Below are positions 8,696 through 19,948 of a stretch of 64,000 nt of DNA, one piece after another. Position 1 is the first letter of the stretch; the number at the start of each line of letters is the position of its first letter. The translations under genes were made by a program, and so were the position numbers. The DNA is from Pararhodobacter zhoushanensis (GTDB lineage: Bacteria; Pseudomonadota; Alphaproteobacteria; Rhodobacterales; Rhodobacteraceae). The notes below the pieces were generated by a model, which was not told the origin of the DNA, searched no databases, and saw only the letters and a list, made by a program, of their open reading frames with translations. The stretch spans positions 1,532,001 through 1,596,000 of the forward strand of contig NZ_JAPDFL010000001.1 in NCBI RefSeq assembly GCF_025949695.1. Reading direction: 5' to 3'.

Positions 8696-9391
8696 TCAAT
8701 AACTGCGGATCAGCCCGACAAGCCGGCCCTGCACCTCGACCTGATCATCGCGCAGCATCCGCGTTTCATACGCCGGGTTCGCCGCCTCGAGCGCGATCAT
8801 TCCGCGCAGACGCCGGAAGCGTTTGAGCGTGGCTTCCTGCCCTTCAACCAGGGCAACGACGATGTCGCCGTTATCGGCCGAGGTCTGCTCGCGGATCACC
8901 ACGATATCGCCATCATGGATTCCGGCTTCGATCATCGAGTCGCCGCGCACTTCCAATGCGTAATGTGTGCCCGTGCCGGACAGCATCGAGCCCGGTACCG
9001 AGACATGGTGCGAGATTTCCTGAATCGCCTCGATCGGCGTGCCGGCCGCGATGCGACCCATCACTGGCAGGTCCATCGCATAGCTTTGCTGCACCGCCAT
9101 TGCACGGGCCGGCGCCGGAGAGGGCGTCGGTTTCGCGCCGCCTTCGATCACCCGCGCCACATTGCGCGGCTGTGCGGTGTCTGGCATGCGCAGCACCTCG
9201 ATGGCGCGGGCGCGGTGGGCGAGGCGGCGGATAAAGCCGCGTTCCTCCAGCGCTGTGATCAGCCGGTGGATCCCCGATTTCGAGCGCAGGTTCAGCGCGT
9301 CCTTCATTTCGTCGAGCGACGGCGGCACACCGTCGCGCCGCAGCCGGGCGTCGATGAGTTCCAAAAGCTCAAGCTGTTTGCGGGTCAGCAT
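8696..9391 (-). CDS. lexA: SOS response repressor LexA
   Basis: LexA represses DNA-damage genes and cleaves itself when RecA is activated. The 231-residue protein has an N-terminal winged helix ([42 protein letters not shown]) and a C-terminal S24 peptidase domain with Ser152 in RGDSM and Lys190 in EATLK. The cleavage bond is probably Ala116-Gly117 (IAAGTP). It is preceded by its own operator and sits at the downstream end of the mobA-trpC-moaC-moeA run, separated from moeA by 89 bases, so it has its own promoter. Confidence 0.95.
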   Translation of the reverse strand: MLTRKQLELLELIDARLRRDGVPPSLDEMKDALNLRSKSGIHRLITALEERGFIRRLAHRARAIEVLRMPDTAQPRNVARVIEGGAKPTPSPAPARAMAVQQSYAMDLPVMGRIAAGTPIEAIQEISHHVSVPGSMLSGTGTHYALEVRGDSMIEAGIHDGDIVVIREQTSADNGDIVVALVEGQEATLKRFRRLRGMIALEAANPAYETRMLRDDQVEVQGRLVGLIRSY

Positions 9392-9430
9392 CGCGTCCTC
9401 CAGCAGTCAAACGTCAGGCGTTTAGCCACT

Positions 9431-9445
9431 GTTCTACGCTTGTTC
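9431..9445 (-). promoter_or_regulatory. LexA operator (SOS box, GTTC-N7-GTTC)
   Basis: A perfect alphaproteobacterial SOS box, GTTC TACGCTT GTTC, lies 40 bases upstream of the lexA start and 36 bases beyond the moeA stop. LexA of this class binds this direct repeat, so lexA is expected to be autoregulated. No other perfect copy was noticed in promoter positions in the window. Confidence 0.85.
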
Positions 9446-9480
9446 CCCTTTTGTGTCAATCGTGATGTCGCAAAAGCGCC

Positions 9481-10656
9481 TTACAGCGGCAGCACCGGCA
9501 CCATCTCGCCCGCCTTGCGGGGCCGGTCACCCAAGGGCCGTTCCAGCAGCGCGTTGGCGTCTGACAGCACACTGAGCAGCGAGCTGTCTTGCCGCGCATA
9601 GGGCGTGACGCTGTCGCCGTCCAGCCGCGCGCGCATGAAATGCGTCCGTGGTCCCGTCGGTCCCACGTCTTGCGCCAAGCGGGCCGAGACGCGCTTGGGC
9701 TGCACATCCTCCAGCCCCAGCCAGCGTTTGACCATCGGCACCAGAAACAGATGCCCGGTCACGATGGCCGAGACCGGATTGCCCGGCAGCCCGAGGTAGG
9801 GCACGGCCCCCAGCGATCCCGCGATCAGCGGTTTGCCGGGGCGCATCGCCAGTTTGTAAAAGGCGCGTTCCAGCCCCAGCCGTTCGCCGACCCGGCCAAC
9901 CAGATCGTGATCGCCGACCGAGGCCCCGCCGATCGTCACCGCGATATCGGCCTTGAGCATCTCGGCCATCGCTGCGGCCAGTGCGTCCTCACGGTCGGGG
10001 GCGATGGGCAGTATGATCGCCTCGCCGCCCGCCGCATCGACCATCGCTTTCAGCGCAAAGACATTCGAGGCGATGATCTGGTCGCGGCCCGGCGTCTGAC
10101 CGGGCAGAACCAGTTCGTCGCCTGTCGCCAGCAGCGCCACCCGCGGGCGCCGGGCGACGATCACCTCGGGGATGTTCATCGCGGCCAGCAGGGCAAGGTC
10201 CGAGGGGCTCAGCCGACGCGGCGCTTCCAGCTCGAAATCGGCCGGAAAGTCAGCGCCAGCCGGGCGCACGTTGGGGCCTGAGCCGAGGTTGGGCTGCAGG
10301 GTGATGCGGCCCCCCTCGCGCAGGACATCCTCTTGGATGACCACGTGATCCGCCCCCGCAGGCACCGGCGCGCCGGTGAAGATGCGCAGCGCCTGACCCG
10401 GGCTGAGCGTGCCGTCCCAGCCATGCCCGGCGGCCGCTTCACCGACAACCTCGAAGCTGGCACCCACGGCAACCTCGGCATCGCGGACCGCGTAGCCGTC
10501 CATCGCCGCCGAAGCAAACGGCGGCTGCGCCCGAAACGCCCGCGGCGCACGGCGCATCACACGGGTATGCGCGGCGACAAGCGGGACGACGTCCAGCGCA
10601 TCGGTCGGGGTGACCAGATCGAGGCACAGCGCCTGCGCTTCATCGACGCCGATCAT
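9481..10656 (-). CDS. moeA: Molybdopterin molybdenumtransferase
   Basis: MoeA inserts molybdate into adenylylated molybdopterin in molybdenum cofactor synthesis. The 391-residue length is normal. Recognisable parts are [10 protein letters not shown] (~46-55), [18 protein letters not shown] (~91-108), the MoCF-fold segment [24 protein letters not shown] (~175-200), [16 protein letters not shown] (~235-250) and [29 protein letters not shown] (~275-303). It overlaps the moaC stop by four bases and so is translationally coupled to it. Confidence 0.95.
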   Translation of the reverse strand: MIGVDEAQALCLDLVTPTDALDVVPLVAAHTRVMRRAPRAFRAQPPFASAAMDGYAVRDAEVAVGASFEVVGEAAAGHGWDGTLSPGQALRIFTGAPVPAGADHVVIQEDVLREGGRITLQPNLGSGPNVRPAGADFPADFELEAPRRLSPSDLALLAAMNIPEVIVARRPRVALLATGDELVLPGQTPGRDQIIASNVFALKAMVDAAGGEAIILPIAPDREDALAAAMAEMLKADIAVTIGGASVGDHDLVGRVGERLGLERAFYKLAMRPGKPLIAGSLGAVPYLGLPGNPVSAIVTGHLFLVPMVKRWLGLEDVQPKRVSARLAQDVGPTGPRTHFMRARLDGDSVTPYARQDSSLLSVLSDANALLERPLGDRPRKAGEMVPVLPL

Positions 10657-11144
10657 TGCGGCCCCCGCTCATACGTGCCCGACTTGCCGCCCTCTTTGCG
10701 AAGGACGGCGATGCCGCCGATTTCCATGGATTTTTCCACGGCCTTGAGCATGTCGTAGACGGTCAACGCTGCCGTCGAGGCCGCCGTCAGGGCCTCCATC
10801 TCGACGCCGGTCTGGCCGGTGGTCTTCACCTCGGCCGTGATGCGGACGCCGGGCAACTCGGGGTCAGGGGTCAGGTCGACCGAGACCTTGGTGATCGGCA
10901 GCGGGTGACAGAGCGGGATCAGCTCGCTGGTTTTCTTGGCTGCCATGATCCCTGCCAGCCGCGCCACGCCCAGCACGTCGCCCTTCTTGGCGGTGCCTGC
11001 GATGACATGGGCCAGCGTCGCAGGGAGCATGACCACATGCGCGCAGGCGATCGCGGTGCGCGACGTGACCGGCTTGTCGCTGACATCGACCATCAGCGCG
11101 CGGCCTTCGGCGTCGAAATGGGTCAGGGCGGGGGGCTGGGTCAT
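10653..11144 (-). CDS. moaC: Cyclic pyranopterin monophosphate synthase
   Basis: MoaC acts with MoaA in the first step of molybdenum cofactor synthesis, converting the GTP-derived intermediate to cyclic pyranopterin phosphate. The 163-residue protein has the conserved [14 protein letters not shown] start, [17 protein letters not shown] (~68-84) and [24 protein letters not shown] (~113-136), with the KAVEK catalytic lysine region. It overlaps trpC upstream and moeA downstream by four bases each, so trpC-moaC-moeA is one tightly coupled operon. No moaA is in the window. Confidence 0.95.
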   Translation of the reverse strand: MTQPPALTHFDAEGRALMVDVSDKPVTSRTAIACAHVVMLPATLAHVIAGTAKKGDVLGVARLAGIMAAKKTSELIPLCHPLPITKVSVDLTPDPELPGVRITAEVKTTGQTGVEMEALTAASTAALTVYDMLKAVEKSMEIGGIAVLRKEGGKSGTYERGPQ

Positions 11145-11941
11145 GCGGGCACCGGGTCGGCCAGCAGCGCACGGGTGGCGGCAGTCACGTCGTCCTGCCG
11201 CATCAGGCTTTCGCCGATCAGGAAGCAGCGCGCGCCGTGACCTGCCATGTCCGCCAGATCATTCGGCGTAAAGAGGCCGCTTTCGCTGACCAGCATGCGC
11301 CCGGCGGGCACGCGGGCGGCCAGCGTGCGGGTGGTGTCGAGCGTGGTCTCGAAGGTGTTCAGGTTGCGGTTGTTCACCCCGATCATCGGCGATTTCAGCG
11401 CCAGCGCGCGGTCCAGCTCGGCCCCGTCATGGACCTCGACCAGAACATCCATCCCCCAGCCGAAGGCCGCGTCTTCCAGTTCAGCCGCCTGCGCATCGCT
11501 GACCGAGGCCATGATCACCAGAATGCAATCGGCGCCCCAGGCGCGGGCTTCGGCGACCTGATAGGGGTCGTAGAGGAAATCTTTGCGCAGGCAGGGCAGG
11601 GTGACGGCCGCGCGTGCCTGCATCAGGTAGTCGGGCGCGCCCTGAAAGCTGGGGGTGTCGGTCAGGACGGACAGGCAGGTCGCGCCCCCCGCCTGATAGG
11701 CCTGCGCCAGCGCGGGCGGGTTGAAATCGGCACGGATCAGGCCTTTGGACGGGCTGGCCTTCTTGATCTCGGCAATCAGCCCATAGCCGGTGGCCGAAGC
11801 GGCCGTCAGCGCCCTGGCAAAGCCGCGCGGGGCGTCGGCGGCGCGGGCGTCGCCTTCGATCTCGGCGAGGGGGCGCGCGGCTTTCGCGGCGGCGATTTCC
11901 TCAAATTTGTAAGCCTTGATCTTGTCGAGAATGGTCGCCAT
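11141..11941 (-). CDS. trpC: Indole-3-glycerol phosphate synthase
   Basis: TrpC closes the indole ring in tryptophan synthesis. The 266-residue barrel protein has [40 protein letters not shown] (~55-95, with the catalytic lysine in KKASPSKG), [26 protein letters not shown] (~117-142), [15 protein letters not shown] (~185-199) and [11 protein letters not shown]. The trpG and trpD genes that often precede it in this order are not adjacent here; a gene of unknown function and mobA lie upstream instead. Confidence 0.95.
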   Translation of the reverse strand: MATILDKIKAYKFEEIAAAKAARPLAEIEGDARAADAPRGFARALTAASATGYGLIAEIKKASPSKGLIRADFNPPALAQAYQAGGATCLSVLTDTPSFQGAPDYLMQARAAVTLPCLRKDFLYDPYQVAEARAWGADCILVIMASVSDAQAAELEDAAFGWGMDVLVEVHDGAELDRALALKSPMIGVNNRNLNTFETTLDTTRTLAARVPAGRMLVSESGLFTPNDLADMAGHGARCFLIGESLMRQDDVTAATRALLADPVPA

Positions 11942-12012
11942 GGCGTGGCCCTCCTTGCTTGGCCCTGACTAGCGCCTGACGCTGGCGTTGAAAAGCCGCG
12001 TTTGCGGGTCGC

Positions 12013-12852
12013 TCAGATGAGGGCGTCGCGCAGGGCCTTTTCGTGGCCGAGGCCGAGGATCCAGCCCTCCTCACGAATGCGCGCATCGTCCGGTGTGGTG
12101 AGGAGCGTTTTCAGGTCGGCTTGCCGGGCCAGCGCGCGGGCCAGAAGCGTGACCTGCATGCGGTCCTTGACGCTGCCGGGGCGCAGGCGCGCGGTGACCT
12201 CGGGGCCAAGCAGCGAGGGGAAGACCTCGGCCAGCACAACCGGGGCGCTGAGCGGCTCAAAGGGCCAGACGGCGATCTGGCCGGGGAAGGCGGTGCGCAG
12301 CCGGTGCAGGACCGGCAACCCGGTCAGGATCTGCGATCCGACTGCCCCCGCGCCGCCCAGTTTCCACGGCGATTGCGCGCCTTTGGCGGTCTCGTCGGCC
12401 AGACGATGCTCGGCAAAGGGGGTGCCGTGGCGGGTGCTGCCTTTGTGCGGCAAGTCGGGAAAGGGCAGGCGCGTGGGGTTGAACCAGAAGGGCCCGAGGC
12501 CGGGCAGGCGGGCGTTGATCTGCGCGGCCAGCGCGATGCGGTTCGAGCGGTTTTGCGCATCGTCGTGCAGGTTGCTGGCCAGCCAGTCCCAGACGGCCAG
12601 CGCCTCGGCCCGGCCGGTCAGGGCCTGCGCGAAGCCAGCGGGATAGCCAAAGGCGAAATCGGCACCGATCAGCAGGGTCTCGCGGCGGGCGAGGGTGGTC
12701 TCGACCAGAGCGCAGAGTTCATCGAACGCCTCGGCCCGCGTGCATGGGTTGGTGGCGGTGCCGTCGTCCAGCCCCAGCCAGATCGAATCCTTGCCCCGGC
12801 GTGGTGTGTTGGCCGCGGACCAATCGAGGATGGCGATGCGGTCGAAGGTCAC
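12013..12852 (-). CDS. Unknown protein encoded between mobA and trpC
   Basis: A 279-residue soluble protein with an RNase H-like-looking opening (IAILDWSAANTPRRGKDSIWLGL), then LLIGADFAFGYPAGFAQALTG (~77-97) and IAVWPFEPL (~190-198). The acidic pattern, D in ILDWS and D in IGADFAFG, recalls DUF429-type RNase H-fold proteins, but that is a guess. Its start overlaps the mobA stop by four bases, so it is translationally coupled to molybdenum cofactor nucleotide attachment. No molybdenum function can be read from the sequence itself. Confidence 0.6.
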   Translation of the reverse strand: MTFDRIAILDWSAANTPRRGKDSIWLGLDDGTATNPCTRAEAFDELCALVETTLARRETLLIGADFAFGYPAGFAQALTGRAEALAVWDWLASNLHDDAQNRSNRIALAAQINARLPGLGPFWFNPTRLPFPDLPHKGSTRHGTPFAEHRLADETAKGAQSPWKLGGAGAVGSQILTGLPVLHRLRTAFPGQIAVWPFEPLSAPVVLAEVFPSLLGPEVTARLRPGSVKDRMQVTLLARALARQADLKTLLTTPDDARIREEGWILGLGHEKALRDALI

Positions 12853-13431
12853 AAAAGCGCCTCGGCGGCGCGCAGATCTTCCGGTGTGTTGATGTTGAAG
12901 AACGGGTCAGGCAGAGCGTCAAACGGCACCGCCACCGCGCCGTGCTCGGCAGCAAAGCGCCCGACCTTGTTCTCACCACGCGCCAAGGCCTCGCGCAGCG
13001 CCTCACGCAAGCGCACCGGCCACAGACCCACCGTCGGATGCTGCCGCAGCCGCCCGTCGAGACAGGCTGGCCGCCAGCGCAAACGCCCCGGCCCCCGATA
13101 GACGCGCCACCAGATCCACCGGCAGGAACGGCGTGTCCCCCGCGACGCACAGCACCGCCTCGGCCCCCAGCCCATGCGCCCAGTCCATCCCCGCCAGCAC
13201 CCCGGCCAGCGGCCCCGGAAACCCCGCCACCGGATCGGCCAGCACCGGCAGCCCAAAGCCCGCAAACCGCGCCGGATCGCCATTCGCGCTGATCGCAACC
13301 GCGCCGACCTGCGGCCCCAACCGCCCCAGCACATGCGCCAGCAGGGGCCGCGCGCCCAAGCGCAACAGCGCCTTGTCCCCGCCGCCCATCCGCGTCGCCC
13401 GCCCGCCTGCCAGCACAATCCCTGCGATCAT
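12849..13431 (-). CDS. mobA: Molybdenum cofactor guanylyltransferase, frameshifted
   Basis: MobA joins GMP to molybdopterin to make the MGD cofactor. The N-terminal half has the nucleotide-binding GIVLAGGRATRMGGGDKALLRLG loop (~4-26), VLADPVAGFPGPLAGVLAGM (~62-81) and CVAGDTPFLPVDLV (~95-108). The rest (DGRLRQHPTVGLWPVRLREAL ... PFFNINTPEDLRAAEALL) is in another frame. Removing one base near 13058-13064 joins them as LAASL-S-DGRLRQHPTVGLWPV, the expected MobA sequence. As written the protein stops early at residue 142 and would lack the C-terminal domain. A sequence error is likely. Confidence 0.85.
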
Positions 13432-13497
13432 CGTCTGCCTTTCGCGCCTTGTCGCTTCAGGCTATCAGGGCAGCAAGGCACCACAAGGGGGCAGGCC

Positions 13498-14013
13498 ATG
13501 GCAGCGCTGGGATACGTGATCGGCGGGGCGCGCGGCGCGGGCGACAAGCTGCTTGCCGCCGTGGCCGAGCGGCTGGGTGCCGAGGGCTGGCCGCTGGCCG
13601 GGGTCGTGCAGATCAACACCGACCGGGCCAGCAGTGCGGACTGCGACATGGACCTGCGTGTGCTGGGGCGGTCTGAGCGTATCCGCATCAGCCAGCAGCT
13701 CGGGTCAGGTTCGCGCGGGTGTCGGCTGGACCCCGAAGGCCTGCAAACCGCCGTCGGGCTGGTGGAAACCACGATGTCCCCGCCGCCGCGCCTGCTGATC
13801 CTGAACAAATTCGGCAAGGCCGAGATCGAGGGCAGCGGCTTTCGCGCCCTGATCGGCGAGGCACTGGCGCTGGACGTCCCTGTCCTGCTGGGCCTCAAGC
13901 CGCTGAACCTGCCGGGCTTCGAGGCATTCGCGCAAGGATTGGCCGAGGTTTTGCCCGGCGATCTCGAGACCGTGCTTGACTGGTGCCGCACGCAGGCCGC
14001 TGCAAAAATCTGA
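13498..14013 (+). CDS. DUF2478 domain protein (P-loop NTPase-like, molybdate-associated family)
   Basis: A 171-residue protein starting MAALGYVIGGARGAGDKLLAAVAERLGAEGWPLAGVVQ, a degenerate P-loop-like opening (GGARGAGDKLL), followed by CDMDLRVL, SRGCRLDPEGL and RLLILNKFGKAEIEGSGFR. This is the DUF2478 pattern; the family is often found next to molybdate or molybdenum-cofactor genes and resembles small THEP1-type nucleoside triphosphatases. It is divergent from mobA with 66 bases between starts, supporting a molybdenum link, but the biochemical activity is unknown. Confidence 0.7.
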   Translation: MAALGYVIGGARGAGDKLLAAVAERLGAEGWPLAGVVQINTDRASSADCDMDLRVLGRSERIRISQQLGSGSRGCRLDPEGLQTAVGLVETTMSPPPRLLILNKFGKAEIEGSGFRALIGEALALDVPVLLGLKPLNLPGFEAFAQGLAEVLPGDLETVLDWCRTQAAAKI

Positions 14014-14025
14014 TCGGCGCAGCCC

Positions 14026-14056
14026 TTGACCTTCCAGTTACGGGAGCCTCCATATG
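14026..14056 (+). promoter_or_regulatory. CueR-type (MerR family) promoter of copA
   Basis: TTGACC (14026-14031) and CATATG (14051-14056) are separated by 19 bases, the overlong spacer typical of promoters activated by MerR-family regulators. The spacer holds an interrupted dyad, ACCTTCCAGT-TACGGGAGCCT, close to the known CueR/HmrR operator. A Shine-Dalgarno sequence AAAGGAGG (14071-14078) precedes the copA ATG at 14084. Copper-dependent activation by the downstream cueR product is inferred. Confidence 0.85.
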
Positions 14057-14083
14057 AGAGAGGACCGATAAAAGGAGGTCCCG

Positions 14084-16524
<2,441 letters not shown>

Positions 16525-16528
<4 letters not shown>

Positions 16529-16947
16529 ACATCGGCGAAGCCGCGGCAGCCTCGGGCCTGCCCGCCAAAACCATCCGCTACTATGAAGAGATCGGCCTGA
16601 TCCGCCCCAAACGCGACAGCAACGGCTACCGTGCGTTTGCCGAGGATGACGTGCATCGTCTAGCGTTCCTCAACCGCTCGCGCGGTCTTGGCTTCTCGAT
16701 CGAGGATTGTCGCGCGTTGCTGGGCCTCTACGCCGATGACACCCGCGCCAGCGAGGATGTAAAACGCCTCGCCGCCGATCACCTGACCCGCATCGACGCC
16801 CGCATTGCCGAGCTGCAAGCCCTGCGCGCCACGGTGGCCGGGCTGGTCGACGCCTGCGCGGGCGACGGACGCCCCGATTGCCCGATCCTTGAAGACCTCG
16901 CCACCGGTCCGCTTTGCGCGCACCAGAAACCCAAACCGCTGGCATGA
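16525..16947 (+). CDS. cueR: Copper-responsive MerR family regulator
   Basis: CueR/HmrR senses Cu(I) and remodels the overlong-spacer promoter of copA. The 140-residue protein has the MerR helix-turn-helix (MNIGEAAAASGLPAKTIRYYEEIGLI), a long dimerisation helix (~75-108) and the Cu(I) signature C-x7-C (C111 and C119). Ser76 sits where monovalent-metal sensors have serine. The start ATG overlaps the copA stop. As it is encoded downstream of the promoter it controls, the circuit is autoregulated. Confidence 0.92.
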
Positions 16948-16948
16948 G

Positions 16949-17046
16949 CTTTCTTTGCTCTGCAAATATCCCGGGGGAGGCCGCAAGGCCGTGGGGGCAG
17001 GGCCCCCGAGGCGCGGCGCACCCCCTCGATGGGGGTGCGCCGCGCC
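16949..17046 (+). repeat. Half-copy of gene-end module plus ATCGA-type hairpin
   Basis: Just after the cueR stop comes CTTTCTTTGCTCTGCAAATATCC followed by a G-run: half of the palindromic module, subfamily A. Then come a GGGGGCAGGGCCCCC stem and a perfect 16-bp hairpin (17010-17025 with 17031-17046) whose loop TCGAT is the reverse complement of ATCGA. It probably marks the end of the copA-cueR transcript. Confidence 0.6.
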
Positions 17047-17082
17047 CCCTCCCTGTCCGGTCCCATCACCAAAGGAGCCACC

Positions 17083-17406
17083 ATGACCCAAACCCTGCTG
17101 GGCCTGAAAAACTGCGACACGTGCCGAAAAGCGCGCAAAGCGCTGCCCGAGGCGGGCTTTCGTGACATCCGCGAAAGCCCGCTGTCCGAGGGTGAGATCG
17201 GCGCCTTGCTGAATGAGTTCGGCGAGGCGCTGGTCAACAAATCCTCGACCACCTGGCGCGGGCTCGGTGACGCAGAGCGCCTGCAGCCTGCATCCGCTCT
17301 TCTCGCGGCCCATCCTGCCCTGATGAAGCGCCCGGTGATCCAGTCCGGCGGCGTCTGGTATCTGGGCTGGACGCCTGCGGTGCGCGCGGCGCTGGGCGTG
17401 GCGTGA
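17083..17406 (+). CDS. ArsC/Spx-like protein
   Basis: A 107-residue thioredoxin-fold protein of the ArsC family with a CxxC near the N-terminus (LKNCDTCRKARKAL, cysteines ~12 and 15), a middle ...ALVNKSSTTWRGL and C-terminal MKRPVIQSGGVWYLGW. This is the MgsR/YffB-like branch. True arsenate reductases of this fold have NPxCxxSR, so an arsenate role is doubtful; family members are mostly uncharacterised. The ATG at 17083 has AAAGGAG upstream. Its stop overlaps the start of the next gene. Confidence 0.75.
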   Translation: MTQTLLGLKNCDTCRKARKALPEAGFRDIRESPLSEGEIGALLNEFGEALVNKSSTTWRGLGDAERLQPASALLAAHPALMKRPVIQSGGVWYLGWTPAVRAALGVA

Positions 17407-17960
17407 GGCGTTTTTTCCTCCTGACCGGCTGCTCAGGCAGCGGGAAATCGACACTGCTGGACGCCTTGGCGGCAGAAGGCATGGCCACGGTGCCCGAACC
17501 CGGCCGCCGACTCGTCGCCCAAGCGCTGGCAGGGGACGGGAAGGGCTTGCCGTGGGACGACCCAAAGGGCTTTGCCGAGCGTGCCATTGCTCTGGCGCTC
17601 GACGATTGGCACGCAGCGCAGGCGCTGCGCGGGCCTGTGGTCTTTGACCGGGGATTGCTGGATGCGATTGCCGCCTATGAGCATGTCACCGGCGCCCTGC
17701 CGCCACAGGCGCAAACCCTTGGCGCATGCTACAACCCGCAGGTTTTCGTCGCCCAGCCCTGGCCCGCAATCTTTGCCACCGACGCCGAGCGCCAGCACGA
17801 TTTCGACGCCGCCCTCGCCGAGTACCACCGGCTGATCGCCTTCCTGCCCCGATTCGGCTACCGCGCCCTGCCGCTGCCCGAAGCCCCGGTTGCCGACCGC
17901 GTCACCTTCGTTCGCGCCGTTCTGGCACAACAAAACCCGCCGGGCGTGCCGGCGGGTTAA
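17403..17960 (+). CDS. AAA/P-loop NTPase (predicted kinase-like)
   Basis: A 185-residue protein with a clean Walker A at the N-terminus (FFLLTGCSGSGKSTLLDAL), an ATPase or small-molecule-kinase-like core and a possible Walker B (GPVVFDRGLLDAIA ~77-90). It starts with GTG overlapping the stop of the ArsC-like gene, so the pair is co-translated. The family is widespread and uncharacterised; the substrate is unknown. Its last 25 bases form a hairpin that also serves as a terminator for the convergent cold-shock gene. Confidence 0.75.
   Translation: MRRFFLLTGCSGSGKSTLLDALAAEGMATVPEPGRRLVAQALAGDGKGLPWDDPKGFAERAIALALDDWHAAQALRGPVVFDRGLLDAIAAYEHVTGALPPQAQTLGACYNPQVFVAQPWPAIFATDAERQHDFDAALAEYHRLIAFLPRFGYRALPLPEAPVADRVTFVRAVLAQQNPPGVPAG
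17926..17958 (-). terminator. Rho-independent terminator of the cold-shock gene, inside the facing gene
   Basis: A perfect 10-bp stem AACCCGCCGG / CCGGCGGGTT (17934-17943 with 17949-17958), loop of five, is followed on the minus strand by TTTTGTTGT. It lies 36 bases beyond the csp stop and within the coding 3' end of the convergent NTPase gene, so the two functions share sequence. Confidence 0.75.
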
Positions 17961-17993
17961 GCGACGCTGTCGCGTCACAGTCGCGATGAAAGC

Positions 17994-18200
17994 TCAGAGC
18001 AGCCGCAGATCGGCGGCCGAGGCACGCCCGTCGCGGCCCGACTGCATTTCAAAGCTGATTTTCTGGTTGTCTTGCAACCCGGTCAGCCCGGCGCGCTCCA
18101 CGGCCGAGATGTGCACGAAGATGTCTTTGCCGCCATCATCAGGGGCGATAAAGCCGTAGCCCTTCGTCGAGTTGAACCATTTTACGGTGCCAGTGGCCAT
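17994..18200 (-). CDS. Cold-shock domain protein
   Basis: A 68-residue CspA-family RNA/DNA-binding protein: MATGTVKWFNSTKGYGFIAPDDGGKDIFVHISAVERAGL. Both RNP motifs are present (KGYGFIAP and DIFVHIS). Such proteins melt mRNA secondary structure, often under cold or growth arrest. Start chosen at 18200 because CspA proteins begin M(A)xGTVKWFN; the longer frame has no support. About 290 bases separate it from the divergent DEAD-box gene, room for the long leader typical of csp genes. Confidence 0.93.
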   Translation of the reverse strand: MATGTVKWFNSTKGYGFIAPDDGGKDIFVHISAVERAGLTGLQDNQKISFEMQSGRDGRASAADLRLL

Positions 18201-18494
18201 GTCCGTGTCCTTTCTCTGGTTTCCCACCGGCGGAGTACCGATGGGCCGTGCAGCCAGTCCTTCGAATATTGCGGGCTGCCTGTCAGAGGCCGGCGGACGC
18301 AGGAAGTCTGTTGTCACACCCTGAGGATGCCACGAATCTGCAACAAATCAAGGGCGCACTTGGCTGTTTGACGGCCAGACCTTGACTCCGGGCTTCCAAG
18401 AGCGCATCTGCCATATCTGACCGCGCGCCCTTCACGGGGCAGCGCGCACCGGCATTTGCGCCGCCCTTGGGGCCTGGCGCCCGAAAGGACTACC

Positions 18495-19916
18495 ATGACC
18501 GATTTCTCTATGCTGGGGCTGAACCCGGCGCTGCTGGCCGCGTTGGAGCGCACCGGCAAAGACGTACCGACCCCGATTCAGGCCCGCGGCATCCCCCCGT
18601 TGATGGAAGGGCGCGACCTGATGGGTCTGGCCCAGACCGGCACCGGCAAGACGCTGGCCTTTGGTTTGCCGATCCTGCACCGGCTGGCCGGGCAGGGCAA
18701 GCCCGCACCGAAGACCGCGCGCGCGCTGATCCTCGCGCCGACGCGCGAACTGGTGCAACAGATCGCCGAGGCGCTGACCCAGCTGTCGCATGGCACGCCC
18801 ACCGCGATCACCACCGTCGTTGGCGGGGCCTCGATCAACCGTCAGATCGACCGCCTCGTGCGCGGCACCGATGTGCTGGTCGCAACGCCCGGTCGTCTGA
18901 TCGACCTGCTCGAGCGCGGCTCGGTCTCGCTGGCCAAGGTGCAGATGCTGGTGCTGGACGAGGCCGACCAGATGCTCGATCTGGGCTTCATCCACGCGCT
19001 GCGCAAGATCGCCCGCTATCTGCCGGCCGAGCGTCAGACGATGCTGTTCTCGGCCACCATGCCCAAGGACATGAGCGAAATCGCCGACGCCTATCTGGAC
19101 CGCCCGGTCCGCGTGCAGGTTGCGACGCCCGGCAAAGCCGCCGACAAGATCACGCAGGCCGTTCACTTTGCGCCGCAGGGCGATAAGGCAGCGGTGCTCA
19201 GAGAGTATCTCTCGCAGCACCCTGACGAGCTGGCGCTGGTCTTTGGCCGCACCAAACACGGGTCGGAAAAACTGTCCAAGCTGCTGGCATCGTGGGGCTT
19301 TTCCGTCGGCTCGATCCACGGCAACAAGAGCCAGGGCCAGCGCGAGCGCACCTTGGCCGCGTTCCGTGCCGGGGAAACCAAGGTGCTGGTCGCGACCGAC
19401 GTGGCCGCCCGCGGGCTCGACATTCCGCTGGTCGCGCATGTCTACAACTACGAACTGCCCAACGTGCCCGAGAACTACGTTCACCGCATTGGCCGCACCG
19501 CGCGCGCCGGGCGTGAGGGGCGGGCCGTGGCGCTGTGTGCGCCGGCTGAAATGGCCGATCTGCGCGCCATTGAAAAGCTGATGAACATCAAGATCGAGGT
19601 TATCGGTGGCGATGTCTGGCCCGAGATCATGGCCGAAGCCGCCCGCGCCAAAGCGCGCGCAGCGACCGGTCAGAACCGTGGCCAGCGGCCCGGCGGCGCA
19701 AAGGCAGGCGGCGGCAAACCCGGCGGCGCCAAAGGGGCTGGCGGTGGTCGTCCCGGTGGCGGCAAACCCGGTGGCAAGCCGGGTGCGGGGGCCGCTGATG
19801 CGGCCAAGCCGCGCAAGCCCCGCGTGCACCCGGCGCTGGCCGAGGCGATGGCCGCCGAGCGCCCCAAGCGTCCCAAGCGGTTCAGCCAGAAACCGGCGCG
19901 TCGCAGCGACGGTTGA
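18495..19916 (+). CDS. DEAD-box RNA helicase, RhlE-like
   Basis: An ATP-dependent RNA helicase of 473 residues. Motifs in order: Q motif (PTPIQARGIPPLM), I AQTGTGKT, Ia PTRELVQQ, Ib TPGRLIDLL, II DEADQMLDLGF, III FSATMP, V TDVAARGLDIP, VI HRIGRTARAGREG. After the core (to ~385) comes a basic Gly/Lys/Arg-rich tail with GGKPGG-type repeats, which likely binds RNA non-specifically. Start at 18495 follows AAAGGAC. The divergent cold-shock protein gene suggests a shared role in RNA folding at low temperature. Confidence 0.92.
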   Translation: MTDFSMLGLNPALLAALERTGKDVPTPIQARGIPPLMEGRDLMGLAQTGTGKTLAFGLPILHRLAGQGKPAPKTARALILAPTRELVQQIAEALTQLSHGTPTAITTVVGGASINRQIDRLVRGTDVLVATPGRLIDLLERGSVSLAKVQMLVLDEADQMLDLGFIHALRKIARYLPAERQTMLFSATMPKDMSEIADAYLDRPVRVQVATPGKAADKITQAVHFAPQGDKAAVLREYLSQHPDELALVFGRTKHGSEKLSKLLASWGFSVGSIHGNKSQGQRERTLAAFRAGETKVLVATDVAARGLDIPLVAHVYNYELPNVPENYVHRIGRTARAGREGRAVALCAPAEMADLRAIEKLMNIKIEVIGGDVWPEIMAEAARAKARAATGQNRGQRPGGAKAGGGKPGGAKGAGGGRPGGGKPGGKPGAGAADAAKPRKPRVHPALAEAMAAERPKRPKRFSQKPARRSDG

Positions 19917-19928
19917 TCGGATCGTTGT

Positions 19929-19948
19929 GGTGAGCCGAAAGGCTCACC
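19929..19948. terminator. Convergent hairpin with GAAA tetraloop
   Basis: GGTGAGCC-GAAA-GGCTCACC, a perfect 8-bp stem with a GNRA-type loop, lies between the helicase stop and the ubiH-like stop and overlaps the latter. No T-run on either side, so it may act as a stabilising end or a Rho-dependent terminator element. Confidence 0.5.

Noticed and set aside
17083..17406. Arsenate reductase naming for the ArsC-fold gene
   Set aside because: The sequence has CxxC and lacks the arsenate-reductase active-site pattern, and no ars genes are nearby.
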